This document shows positions 19,508 to 28,037 of a stretch of DNA of 64,000 nucleotides, in pieces (position 1 is the stretch's first letter; each line of letters begins with the position of its first letter). The DNA is from Rhizobiales bacterium Ga0077537 (GTDB taxonomy: Bacteria > Pseudomonadota > Alphaproteobacteria > Rhizobiales > Hyphomicrobiaceae), in NCBI GenBank assembly GCA_001464955.1, contig LNEM01000024.1, positions 231,184-295,183 on the forward strand. The letters are read 5' to 3'. The notes below the pieces were generated by a model. It was given only the letters and a program-made list of their open reading frames with translations. It ran no database searches and was not told where the DNA came from. Both the position numbers and the translations under genes were made by a program.

Positions 19508-20168
19508 CCTTCTCCGGCGACAGGCGGTAGCCGAGCCCTCTCACCGTCTTGATGAGATGCGGCGGAATCTTCTTGCGGAGCCGCCCGACGAACACCTCGA
19601 TGGTGTTGCTGTCGCGATCGAAATCCTGCTCGTAGAGATGCTCGACGAGTTCGGTCCGCGACACCACGCGGCCCGCGTGATGCAGCAGATATGCGATCAG
19701 CCGGTACTCGTGCGACGTGAGCTTCACCGGCTGACCGTCGAGCGTGACGCGCGCCGTTTTCGTGTCGAGCCGCAGCGGCCCGCATTCGATTTCGGCTTTG
19801 GCGTGCCCCGTTGCCCGCCGGACCTGCGCCCGGATGCGCGCCAGCAGCTCCTCCATGTGAAACGGCTTTGCGACATAGTCGTCGGCGCCGGCGTCCATCC
19901 CGGCGACCTTGTCGCTCCACCGGTCACGCGCGGTCAGAATGATCACGTGCATGTTGCGATCGGCTCGCCGCCACTGCTCGAGCACGCTGATGCCGTCCAT
20001 TTTGGGAAGGCCGATGTCGAGCACCACGACGTCGTAGGGTTCGGTCTCGCCCAGGAAATATCCCTCTTCCCCGTCCATCGCCTTGTCCACCGCGTAACCG
20101 GCGTCCACCAGCGCGCTGACGAGTTGGCGATTGAGATCCGGATCGTCTTCGACGACAAGCACGCGCAT
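19497..20168 (-). CDS. PhoP-like OmpR-family response regulator
   Basis: 223 residues from ATG 20168 (MRVLVVEDD). Phosphoacceptor Asp51 in VVVLDIGLPKMDG and switch Lys in YVAKPFHMEELLARI. The winged-helix domain contains TSHEYRLIAYLLHHAGRVVSRTELVEHLYEQ. The extra codons up to 20195 precede the conserved beta-strand and are unlikely to be translated. Cognate of the downstream kinase. The upstream PepSY-like gene on the same strand completes a three-gene set common in alphaproteobacteria. Confidence 0.94.
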   Translation of the reverse strand: MRVLVVEDDPDLNRQLVSALVDAGYAVDKAMDGEEGYFLGETEPYDVVVLDIGLPKMDGISVLEQWRRADRNMHVIILTARDRWSDKVAGMDAGADDYVAKPFHMEELLARIRAQVRRATGHAKAEIECGPLRLDTKTARVTLDGQPVKLTSHEYRLIAYLLHHAGRVVSRTELVEHLYEQDFDRDSNTIEVFVGRLRKKIPPHLIKTVRGLGYRLSPEKDET

Positions 20169-20302
20169 GCGTCGCAGTCCTCCCCCGATCGGCACCCGAC
20201 GGGCACCGCATCATTCGGGCGGCGCGCACACTAGCCTGAAATTCTAGGCCTGTCGCGCCTCCGCCAGCCGAGCCGTGCCACGGGGAAAGGGCATGGCAAG
20301 AG

Positions 20303-20605
20303 CTAGGGCACAGCCTCGACCGTGAGCTGGGCGATTCGCCCGTCCTCACGCCGGACGAGAACCCGATAGTGGTACTGGCCCCCGGCTTCGCAAAGGACGA
20401 TCCGAACCACCGCCCCGCCGAGCCATTCCTTGGCACGGTCGTGGATGTCGCGGGCCGGCCGGAGCCGTTCGCGGGCCACGATCGGGGCCGCATCCGACCA
20501 GTCGCCGTAGCAGCGATCACCCGCCGACGCAGGCGCGAACGGTTGGCCGATGAGAACCATGAGAAGGGCGAGCCGGAGACCGGCTCTTGCGACGAAGGCT
20601 GACAT
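20303..20605 (-). CDS. Small secreted PepSY-like protein
   Basis: 100 residues from ATG 20605, which has AAGGAG upstream. Signal peptide about 1-28 (LALLMVLIGQPFAPASA). The mature part ends with YHYRVLVRREDGRIAQLTVEA, the beta-strand pattern of PepSY domains. Two Cys residues are in the mature part. It lies about 130 bases upstream of the PhoP-like regulator in the same direction; small PepSY proteins are often targets or inhibitors in such operons, so a role in tuning the kinase is possible but unproven. Confidence 0.7.
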   Translation of the reverse strand: MSAFVARAGLRLALLMVLIGQPFAPASAGDRCYGDWSDAAPIVARERLRPARDIHDRAKEWLGGAVVRIVLCEAGGQYHYRVLVRREDGRIAQLTVEAVP

Positions 20606-20665
20606 GAGAACTCCTTGGGAGCCAACTTGACGACTCGGCACTGAACCGGGCCTGAACGGCAGGCT

Positions 20666-20953
20666 TCAGAGCTTGAGCGCGACAGGCCGGCGCTCGAGCG
20701 GCTCCCGTGCCCGAATGCGGCCGAGGATCGTCATCATCGTCCCGACGAGACCGCCGACGGCTTGAATGGCCGTGGCCAGATCGCTCCCGAGGCGCTCGAT
20801 CAGGCTGGGCGATACCTCGATCCCGAACGCGGCGAGGACGGCTGGCAGGACCGTCGAGACGGCCGTCATCAGAGCACCCCAGATGGTGAGCGAGTTGCCC
20901 CACCACTTGCCGCCGCTTTCGGCTGGGAGTGACACTTGAGTTGTATCTGGCAT
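20666..20953 (-). CDS. Possible internally initiated holin-like protein nested in the lysis fusion
   Basis: 95 residues, in frame with the C-terminus of the fused lysis gene. ATG 20953 is preceded by AAGGAG with nine-base spacing (on mRNA AAGGAGACAGCAGCG then ATG), a better ribosome site than most genes here. The product starts MPDTTQVSLPAESGG and carries the two hydrophobic segments. It looks like a formerly separate small phage holin-type gene that still has its own start. Whether it is made alone, as part of the fusion, or both, cannot be told from sequence. Confidence 0.55.
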   Translation of the reverse strand: MPDTTQVSLPAESGGKWWGNSLTIWGALMTAVSTVLPAVLAAFGIEVSPSLIERLGSDLATAIQAVGGLVGTMMTILGRIRAREPLERRPVALKL

Positions 20954-22030
20954 CGCTGCTGTCTCCTTGGGCTGATGGTGCGAAGGGGGATTGCGAGTTG
21001 GGGCGCCGGCCACCTTTGCCGGGTTCGGGACCTCACGGGCTTTCGCGAGCGCCGTATCGACGCGCGCGAGCCAGCCCCGCCCGAAGCGCCAGAAATGCGG
21101 GAGCGATCGGTAGTGGCGGCGCCGGATATCCGCGTAGCGGGCAAGGGTGCCATCCACCGGACGCGCACGGGCTGCCGCCAGGGTGATGGGCCCGATCTCG
21201 CCGTCGACCGCGACGGCAAGCGCCTGCTGGAGCATGCGGGCGGCACCGCCGACGCCTTGATTGACGCTCGCATCGAAATGGAAATGAGCGAGTGCGGGAG
21301 GCATCTCCGCGCATCGCGCCGGACGCCAGTAGCGGTCCCGGTAGATTCGCTCGACGAGGTCGTCCGAAATGGCGCGCAGGCGACGCTTCAGGTCGTCGTG
21401 GGTCGCGGCGGTGAGTGGCTCGCCGACTTCGCGCGCGAAGGTCGCGAGCGTGATGCCCTTGTTGGTGGGCCCGCCCGGATCGAACGGATCGTCGCTCCAG
21501 CCGCCCTCGAGCGCGAGAACGGCGGCAAGCGCCCGGGCGAAGATGGAGCCGTCGTCGGCGTCGGCCGCCGCGGGCTCGGGAGCAGACACGACCGACGAAG
21601 GTCGCCTCAGCCCGATCAGCCGCGAGATGGCAAATGTCTCGACTGTCACGGCGTTGCTCTGATTGCCGCCTAGCAGGACGAGCCCGCCATCGCTCAAGCC
21701 GACGACGAACCCCACGTGCCCGGCCGCCGGATCGCTGCCACGGGACAGCACGGCCACGTCACCGGCCTGGGCTTCGCCCGCCACCGCGCCCCACCGCAGA
21801 TAGGAGCGCGCCATCAGCGAACGCGTCGAGGCGAGCCCTGCCCGTTCGAGGCAGTCGCCGACGAACGCCGCGCACCACGCCGTGTCGTCGCTGGCGAGAG
21901 CGGCATGGCCGAGTCGTCGAATGTAACCGGCGATCCGGGGATTGCTGGCGCGGCCCGGAACTTCACGCTGGCCGAGTTCGGCCCACGCGAGGCGCAACCA
22001 GAGCGGCTGGCTCATCGCAATCGATGCCAT
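20666..22030 (-). CDS. Fused lysis protein: TIGR02594-like amidase, GH108 muramidase, PG-binding and holin-like domains
   Basis: 454 residues from ATG 22030 (ATG 22015 is an alternative). Module 1 (about 1-140) is a TIGR02594/CHAP-like cell-wall amidase with Cys in DDTAWCAAFVGDCLERAG and His in GHVGFVVG. Module 2 is a GH108 N-acetylmuramidase with candidate catalytic Glu in LALEGGWSDDPFDPGGPTNK and FHFDASVNQGVG. A PG-binding-3 segment (AVDGEIGPITLAA) follows. The last ~95 residues are a holin-like unit with two hydrophobic stretches (LTIWGALMTAVSTVLPAVLA and LATAIQAVGGLVGTMMTILG). It lies downstream of the tail-tip gene of the gene transfer agent and would release particles by lysis. In Rhodobacter the endolysin and holin are separate genes at another locus. 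An internal start for the holin part is annotated separately. Confidence 0.85.
   Translation of the reverse strand: MASIAMSQPLWLRLAWAELGQREVPGRASNPRIAGYIRRLGHAALASDDTAWCAAFVGDCLERAGLASTRSLMARSYLRWGAVAGEAQAGDVAVLSRGSDPAAGHVGFVVGLSDGGLVLLGGNQSNAVTVETFAISRLIGLRRPSSVVSAPEPAAADADDGSIFARALAAVLALEGGWSDDPFDPGGPTNKGITLATFAREVGEPLTAATHDDLKRRLRAISDDLVERIYRDRYWRPARCAEMPPALAHFHFDASVNQGVGGAARMLQQALAVAVDGEIGPITLAAARARPVDGTLARYADIRRRHYRSLPHFWRFGRGWLARVDTALAKAREVPNPAKVAGAPTRNPPSHHQPKETAAMPDTTQVSLPAESGGKWWGNSLTIWGALMTAVSTVLPAVLAAFGIEVSPSLIERLGSDLATAIQAVGGLVGTMMTILGRIRAREPLERRPVALKL
20954..20972 (-). promoter_or_regulatory. Internal ribosome binding site ahead of the holin-like segment
   Basis: On the minus strand the codons for Lys-Glu form AAGGAG, nine bases before an in-frame ATG, inside the lysis fusion. 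The site decides whether the membrane segment can be made as a free protein. Confidence 0.55.
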
Positions 22031-22064
22031 CGGATGTTTTCCCGTCGAGAGTGGAGGAAGCGGA

Positions 22065-25000
22065 TCAGACGACGGCGGTCCCGAAGGCACCCCGGCCATA
22101 AACGTCGCTGACCTGGGCCACGCGCACGGCGACACTCCCCGGCAGCGCGCTGAAATCGGAGATCTGATCGACTGCGGGATAGGTGACCCGCGGTTCGCTG
22201 GTCATGATCCGGCGCACCACGTCGGCCCCCGAGAGAATCTCGACCTCGTAGCTCTCGAACGCCTCGCCGAGAGGAACCTCCGGGATCGTCCAGCTATCGC
22301 CGCCGATCCGTGTCCGCCGCACCCACGAGATCTCGAGGTCCCCGCCCGACCGCCGACCCCGAACGTGAACGGGACTGTAGGGGCGAAGCCCGACGCCTCT
22401 GAAGGCATGTACGGCGCTCGAATAGCTTGCGTCGCCGATCTCGCGCGAGCCCGGTCCGTAGCGCCAATTGAGCGCGAGCCCGATCTCGTCCTGCCGGATG
22501 GGGACTGGCGTGAGGCCGCGATCGAGGAGAACGAAGGTCGCCCCGGCCGCAGCGCCGACTGCGGCCGCGGCTTCAGTGCCAGCCTGCCCCCGGATCAGGC
22601 CCGACAGCGCGTAGGTCGACGGTGCAACGAGCACGGCGGTCTCGAACTGGAAGACTTCCCACTCGCCGTCGACCGCCATGACCGCCGCCGCATTGGCGCC
22701 GGCGAAGAGCCCGAGCCGAGTCGTAGACACGAGCATCCCGGCATCGATTTCGACCCGCATCCCCCCTCCCCTCGAGAAGCGCGAGGTGACACCAGTGTTC
22801 GCCAACGCATCGACGAGACGGCCGGTGATGCCGGCCCGGCCCGCGACCGCCGTCAGCGTGAAGCCGGAGGCCTCCGGCGATCGGAAGAAGGCAGCTGACC
22901 CCGGCCACGGGTCGCGCGCGGCGACGACAAAGCCGCTTTCCGGAAGCTCCTGTCCCGTGAGCATGGGGAGATCGAGAAACACGGCGTGCACGGGACCTGT
23001 GCGATCGATCTCGCCGGGCCGCAGCGGACGCGTGATCGCCTGCCCGCCGTCGTAGAGAGCCGGATCGATCGCGACGGCTTCGATCTCGCGCTCACCTCGA
23101 TCTCCGATCTCGACGATACGGTAGAGCGGTGCCCGACCGTCCGCAGTCTCGAGCGCGAAGAAATCGCCGGGCTCGAGCGCGACGCCGGAAGGCGGCAGCG
23201 TCAACCGGACCCGTTCACGCGCCATCCAGGTCTCGAACAGCCACGCATCCGCGACACGGCTGGCTTGCGCACTCTCCATGACGATCGCGAGCTGTGCGTC
23301 GGAGATGCGGCCCGAGGCACCGGCGAGACGGCGCGACTCGGAGACGGCCTGACGATAGCCGCTCTCCGCCGACGCATAGGCGATGCGGGCCACGGCCGGC
23401 AGATCGGTCTCCTGCGCCCGCGTCAGACGTACGAGGTCTGCGCCGGGCTTCACCTCGACGAGATCGTCGGCCGCGAACTGCCGGACGACATCGCCACGGC
23501 CCCGGTGCTGGAATCGCAGCCGACCGTCACTTTCCACGGCATCGACGAAGTAGGCGAGTTCGAGCGGCTGCAAGGCATCCCGCGCCGACATCGGGCGATC
23601 GACGATGAACCCGGACACCACACCATCGAGCCCGGAGACGTCGTAGTCGTGGAAGTCATGCCCTTCGAGCAGGTCCGCGACCACGGCGCCGAGCGGCTGT
23701 GCCGTGACGCGTCCACCGATCCAGTGACCGAGCGGCCAGTTCGCGCTGTCGCTCCAGACGAGCGCGTTGGCGGGAAAGGTGGGATAGGGACGGGCATCCC
23801 ACGCATAGACGTGCAGGTGCGCGAGGTCGAGCATTCGCCCGCCATAGACCGGCGATAGTGGATTGGCACCGTCGACATAGCCCCCGTGGTCGGGATCGAA
23901 CGCTTCGACGATGGCCTTGAGGTAGGCGCGCTGCATGAGATCGTCGCGTTCGCCGCGCGAGAAGTAGGGCAGGAACGATTCCGAACTCTTCGGGTCGACG
24001 AACACGTTCGGCTGATTGGCGCCCTTGTCGACCGCCGGGCACCCGATCTCGGTCAGCCAGATGGGCTTCGAGCGCGGCTGCCACGCGGTCGGAACCACAC
24101 TTTCGACGCCGTCGGGCCGATCGAAATGCGGCTCGGCCCACCACGACCGGATATCCTTGTAGCGGAACACCCAGGGCTTGCCCGCCACACCGTCGGTGAT
24201 CGGCGTGCGCACCTGCTGCTCGCGATCCGCCGCGCTGGCGTAGAACCAGTCGTAGCCCTCGCCGGCGAAGAGATTGCCCTTGAGATAATCGGGGTCATAG
24301 ATCGAGCGCACGCCGGCCTGCCGATCGAGATGATCGCCGTCGCGCCAGTCCGCCAATGGCCAATAGCAGTCGATGGCGACGGCATCGATATCGGGCGATG
24401 CCCAGAGCGGATCGAGATGGAAGGCCACGTCGCCCGAGCCATCAGCCGGATGGTGGCCGAAATACTCGGACCAGTCGGCGGCATAGGTGATCTTCGTGCC
24501 GGGCCCGACCACGGAGCGGACGTCCGCCGCCAGGGCGACGAGAGCCGCGACGAACGGATAGATGCCGACCGCCGAGCGCACCTGCGTCAGTCCTCGAAGC
24601 TCGCTGCCGAGGACGATCGCATCGACACCGCCAGCGGCCACAGCGAGGTGCGCGTAGTGCAGCACCTGACGTCGGAGCGACCATTCGTCGGGGCCTGAAT
24701 AGTTGACACCTGACGCGTGCGCCGCGAAATCGCCGGGCGTCGCCGTGCCGACGAAAGCGGCGATCGCCGCGGCAGCTGCCGGCGTCTTGTCGGGCGAACC
24801 CGCGAGCCCCGGAGCTGGCGACACGGTGATGCGTCCACGCCAGGGATAGGCGGGCTGACCGAGCTCGCCCGAGTAGGGATCGACGAGGGAATTGACGGCG
24901 GGAATGTCCATCAGCACGAACGGCGTCAGCACGACGCCATGGCCCCGTGCCTTCAGGTCTCGGATCGCGGCGATGACGGTCTGGTCGGACGGTGTGCCGC

Positions 25001-26021
25001 CGTTAGCAGGCCCGTCGTCCGTAGAGGAAGCTACGGGGGCCGTCTCGCGCGTGAGCCCGGCCACCGACCAGACGATGGGGCTCGTGTCCTTCTCCGAGGC
25101 ATCGACCGCCGGCCGGATCTGGCAATGGCCAACGCGCAGATCCGTGCCGAACCAGCTCACGACGAGCGAGATCGAGCCCGCGTTGGGAAGCGTTTCGGCG
25201 AGTTGGTCGAGCGAGACCGTCCAGTCGGTTCCACCTTTGAGCGTATGCGTATTCTCGCTCTCCGTGCGGATGCGGCCGGTGCGGCGCGTGACAGGCTCCG
25301 GCGCATAGACGAACTCGCCCGAGCCCGGGATGAGCACGACAGCGCGGATGTTGTCCTCGAAGTCGTCGACGGAGCGGAAGACTTCGAAGGAGAGCTGCGG
25401 GAGCCGGTTTCCGAACGCCTCGAGCGGCATGCGATCGAAGACGATGTAGGCCACGCCGCGATAAGCGGGCGAGTCGTCGCCGCCCATGTGCGCGGCGATG
25501 GTGGGATCCGGCTCCTGGACCTCGTCGCCCTTGTGGAGCCGCCACGTGAAACGGCCGAGATCGAGTTCCTTGCCGTCGGCCCAGACCTGGCCGATGCCGG
25601 AAATCTCGCCCTCCGCCAAGGCCACCGCGAAACTCGCGAAGTAGGCGTAGTCCGTGCGCTGTGCGCCGCTGCTCGCGGCTGGCGCGCCTTTTCCGCTGCC
25701 GCCGCCCGACGTGACCGGACTCTCCTCGAGGTCAGCCGCCCAGATCACCTGACCGCCGACCCTCACCCGGCCATAGACGCGCGGAATGGCGGCGCCCTCG
25801 GTCGAGGTGGTAACCCGGAGATCGGACAGCCGCGGCCCCTCGATGCGACGCGACTGCCCGGACGCGCCGAAGAGCGCCTGGTCGATGAACGCGCCGGCCG
25901 CGGAGCCGATCTGCGATCCGATCATCGAGCCGGTGAGCGTGGCACCGAACACGGTGAGGCCGGCGGGCAACAAGGAGCCGCCGAGCGCGGCCCCCGCGAC
26001 GGTCAATGCGAGTGTCGCCAT
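22065..26021 (-). CDS. Gene transfer agent tail-tip / host-specificity megatron protein (RcGTA g15-like)
   Basis: 1318 residues from ATG 26021, which has AAGGAG and overlaps the g14 stop (TGATG). The N-terminus is hydrophobic (GATLTGSMIGSQIGSAAGAF). The middle (about 400-800) is the GTA TIM-barrel-like domain with YAADWSEYFGHHPADGSGD and PIWLTEIGCPAVDKG. A phage-tail_3-like domain follows, then the RcGTA-type C-terminal domain (IRGQAGTEAA). This is the tail-fibre/baseplate protein that contacts the recipient cell. The TIM-barrel carries Glu in WLTEIGCP at the position expected for glycosidase-like folds; activity is untested. It is the longest gene in the window and has no frameshift or internal stop. 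Confidence 0.95.
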   Translation of the reverse strand: MATLALTVAGAALGGSLLPAGLTVFGATLTGSMIGSQIGSAAGAFIDQALFGASGQSRRIEGPRLSDLRVTTSTEGAAIPRVYGRVRVGGQVIWAADLEESPVTSGGGSGKGAPAASSGAQRTDYAYFASFAVALAEGEISGIGQVWADGKELDLGRFTWRLHKGDEVQEPDPTIAAHMGGDDSPAYRGVAYIVFDRMPLEAFGNRLPQLSFEVFRSVDDFEDNIRAVVLIPGSGEFVYAPEPVTRRTGRIRTESENTHTLKGGTDWTVSLDQLAETLPNAGSISLVVSWFGTDLRVGHCQIRPAVDASEKDTSPIVWSVAGLTRETAPVASSTDDGPANGGTPSDQTVIAAIRDLKARGHGVVLTPFVLMDIPAVNSLVDPYSGELGQPAYPWRGRITVSPAPGLAGSPDKTPAAAAAIAAFVGTATPGDFAAHASGVNYSGPDEWSLRRQVLHYAHLAVAAGGVDAIVLGSELRGLTQVRSAVGIYPFVAALVALAADVRSVVGPGTKITYAADWSEYFGHHPADGSGDVAFHLDPLWASPDIDAVAIDCYWPLADWRDGDHLDRQAGVRSIYDPDYLKGNLFAGEGYDWFYASAADREQQVRTPITDGVAGKPWVFRYKDIRSWWAEPHFDRPDGVESVVPTAWQPRSKPIWLTEIGCPAVDKGANQPNVFVDPKSSESFLPYFSRGERDDLMQRAYLKAIVEAFDPDHGGYVDGANPLSPVYGGRMLDLAHLHVYAWDARPYPTFPANALVWSDSANWPLGHWIGGRVTAQPLGAVVADLLEGHDFHDYDVSGLDGVVSGFIVDRPMSARDALQPLELAYFVDAVESDGRLRFQHRGRGDVVRQFAADDLVEVKPGADLVRLTRAQETDLPAVARIAYASAESGYRQAVSESRRLAGASGRISDAQLAIVMESAQASRVADAWLFETWMARERVRLTLPPSGVALEPGDFFALETADGRAPLYRIVEIGDRGEREIEAVAIDPALYDGGQAITRPLRPGEIDRTGPVHAVFLDLPMLTGQELPESGFVVAARDPWPGSAAFFRSPEASGFTLTAVAGRAGITGRLVDALANTGVTSRFSRGGGMRVEIDAGMLVSTTRLGLFAGANAAAVMAVDGEWEVFQFETAVLVAPSTYALSGLIRGQAGTEAAAAVGAAAGATFVLLDRGLTPVPIRQDEIGLALNWRYGPGSREIGDASYSSAVHAFRGVGLRPYSPVHVRGRRSGGDLEISWVRRTRIGGDSWTIPEVPLGEAFESYEVEILSGADVVRRIMTSEPRVTYPAVDQISDFSALPGSVAVRVAQVSDVYGRGAFGTAVV

Positions 26022-26482
26022 CAGCTCTCGCTCCTTGGAATGGAGAACGCGCCGGCGATCCGCCGCCGCCACCAGGCGCCGAACCCGACTTCCGTGACGC
26101 CCACGCCTTCCATGGCGTGGATCAGCGAGAGCCCGCCGCTTCTCGCATCGGCAGCAAAGCCGGCATGCTTCGCAACAAAGCGCGACCGATACCGGAAAAT
26201 GGCGATGTCACCCGGCGCGAGGTCGGCCGGGTCGATCTCGCGAAGGTGTGCGCGCGCCGCCGCGAGCAGCGCCTCCTCGCCGTTGGCTTCCGCCCAGTCC
26301 GCGGCGTAACCCGGAATCGCCTGTGGCTCGACACCGTGGATCTCGCGCACGACGCCGCGCACGAGACCGATGCAATCGGCGCCGACACCGCGCACACTGG
26401 CCTGCGCGTGATAGGGCGTGCCGAGCCATTGCCGCGCGAGCGCGACGATGTCGGCCCGTCCCAGATGGACCGGCGTCAGCAT
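26021..26482 (-). CDS. NlpC/P60 peptidase of the GTA tail (RcGTA g14-like)
   Basis: 153 residues from ATG 26482 with GGGAG upstream; the frame is open to 26671 but that overlaps g13 and is unlike the family. NlpC/P60 catalytic Cys37 (GADCIGLVRG) and His106 (AKHAGFA), with a third candidate His122. It would cleave cell-wall peptides during particle entry, as proposed for RcGTA g14. The stop overlaps the next gene's start by one base. Confidence 0.93.
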   Translation of the reverse strand: MLTPVHLGRADIVALARQWLGTPYHAQASVRGVGADCIGLVRGVVREIHGVEPQAIPGYAADWAEANGEEALLAAARAHLREIDPADLAPGDIAIFRYRSRFVAKHAGFAADARSGGLSLIHAMEGVGVTEVGFGAWWRRRIAGAFSIPRSES

Positions 26483-26525
26483 GGGAGAACTCCCGGATCG
26501 GCGTATGTGGAGAAACGCGGCTGGA

Positions 26526-27383
26526 TCAGCCCACGGTCGGCGAGGCGAGGAAGTCGTTGCCCGGCATATGCGGAAAGCCGCGATAATTGACGGCGTTCGC
26601 AAACTTGGCCCGGCAGGTCGTGAACTGCTTGTCACAACCAGCCCGCGCGACGAACGCGTCTCCCGGCGCAAGCGGCTGGCCGGTGAAGGTCCAAAGCTCG
26701 AGCGTTACGACACCAGCGACGACGGAATGCCGCCGGATCTCGGCGATGCGTCCCGCGTTCGCACCCGACGTGAACCGAACACTGCCCCGCGTCAGCCAGC
26801 CGTCGACGAATTGGCCAAGCCCGCTCGCGATGATCAGGCGGGCACTTCGCACCTCGACGACGGAAGCGGCGGCGCTGAATGCCGGATCGTCGAGCGAGAC
26901 GCCGCAACGGCTGTCGCCGAGATCGGCATCGCATCCGAACTGGAAGATCCGCCCGCGCGTCTGCTGCAGGTAATGCGAGAGGCCACGCACCTCGGCCGTG
27001 AAGGCGGAGCCCGAGCGCCGCACCTCGCCGAGCGATCCGCGTCGCACCATCAGGCGAAGCGACGGATCGCTCCAGTCGACGCGAAAGATCTCGACTGTCG
27101 CGTCATCGAAATCGCCGGCCGCGAGCGCCGCTTCCGAAAGCCGCTCGGAAACGAGCGCGCTCACCACCTCGAGGTTGTCGACCGCGAGCCCGACAGAGGA
27201 TTTGATCTCGCTCGAGCTGAGGCCGGACGCCGCCTCGAAGACGCTGCCGTCGAAGACGAGGTCGCGGTCATGATCGGTGAAGCCCAGCGCCGGCCGCTCG
27301 CGCGGCGTGATCCGCCAGCACCAGGCGAGCGTCGTGGCGCCGCTCTGCAGGCGCGCAGCGAGTTCGTCGGGAAGAACTCTCAT
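26526..27383 (-). CDS. DUF2163 tail hub protein (RcGTA g13-like)
   Basis: 285 residues. An N-terminal DUF2163 domain and a C-terminal FAD_bind-like phage region. Four cysteines, C151, C160, C250 and C257 (FGCDADLGDSRCG and GCDKQFTTCRAKF), are arranged as in lambda gpL-type tail hubs, where an iron-sulphur cluster is bound. That function is established for relatives; here it is inferred from the Cys pattern. The start overlaps the DUF2460 gene stop by 4 bp. Confidence 0.93.
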   Translation of the reverse strand: MRVLPDELAARLQSGATTLAWCWRITPRERPALGFTDHDRDLVFDGSVFEAASGLSSSEIKSSVGLAVDNLEVVSALVSERLSEAALAAGDFDDATVEIFRVDWSDPSLRLMVRRGSLGEVRRSGSAFTAEVRGLSHYLQQTRGRIFQFGCDADLGDSRCGVSLDDPAFSAAASVVEVRSARLIIASGLGQFVDGWLTRGSVRFTSGANAGRIAEIRRHSVVAGVVTLELWTFTGQPLAPGDAFVARAGCDKQFTTCRAKFANAVNYRGFPHMPGNDFLASPTVG

Positions 27384-28018
27384 GTGCGCACCTCGACGAC
27401 GGGGATGGCCGGAATGGCGCCGTGCCGGAACCCTGAGAGATTGACTTCGAGGCGATCCGTGTCGAAGCGGACCGGCACGTCGAACTCGAAGCCGGCCGTA
27501 ACGCTGGCGCCGGTCGCCGGCACGTGGCCCGGAGCGAACGTGACAAGGCCCGTCGTGGTGTCGACGGAAAAGTGGACGCCCTCGCTGACCGGTACGCCGC
27601 CGACCGCGATCATTACGCTGCCTGCAACCGGCTTCCTGATCTCGCGGTCGTAGGGTGCGAACAAGGAACCGTAGCGCTTGACGAGCTGGAACTCGCTGCG
27701 GACGCCGTCACCGACGCCGATCGCCTGGTCGAGCGCCGTCGGAGCCTCTTCGGGAAGGCCGGAGCGGAAGTCGGCATGGTCCTTCCAGCGAAAGCCGTAG
27801 AGCCGTCCACGTCGCTCCTCGAAGAATGCGACGACGAGATTGAGGTCATCGAGCGTCGCGATGCCGTAGCCCGCGTTGTAGGACCGTCGCGAATGGGCCC
27901 AGCGCGCATTGCGCTCCTCGTGGCCGGAACCGAGCACCACGACGTCCGTGCGCCGCTCCGGTCCGCCCGTCGCACCGCGCGAAATGCGCGTGGGGAAACG
28001 TATCTCGTGGAATGACAT
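27380..28018 (-). CDS. DUF2460 distal tail protein (RcGTA g12-like)
   Basis: 212 residues starting MSFHEIRFPTRISRGATGGP, the typical DUF2460 opening. It includes RSYNAGYGIATLDDLNLVVAFFEE and FRWKDHADFRSG, both diagnostic of the family, which forms the distal tail ring joining the tube to the hub. It starts about 20 bases after the tape-measure stop and overlaps g13 by 4 bp. Confidence 0.94.
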   Translation of the reverse strand: MSFHEIRFPTRISRGATGGPERRTDVVVLGSGHEERNARWAHSRRSYNAGYGIATLDDLNLVVAFFEERRGRLYGFRWKDHADFRSGLPEEAPTALDQAIGVGDGVRSEFQLVKRYGSLFAPYDREIRKPVAGSVMIAVGGVPVSEGVHFSVDTTTGLVTFAPGHVPATGASVTAGFEFDVPVRFDTDRLEVNLSGFRHGAIPAIPVVEVRT

Positions 28019-28037
28019 GGGCCGTGCTCCGCAATGA

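Noticed and set aside
24717..26309. 530-codon plus-strand open frame
   Set aside because: Antisense of the GTA tail-tip gene, with typical high-GC shadow composition.
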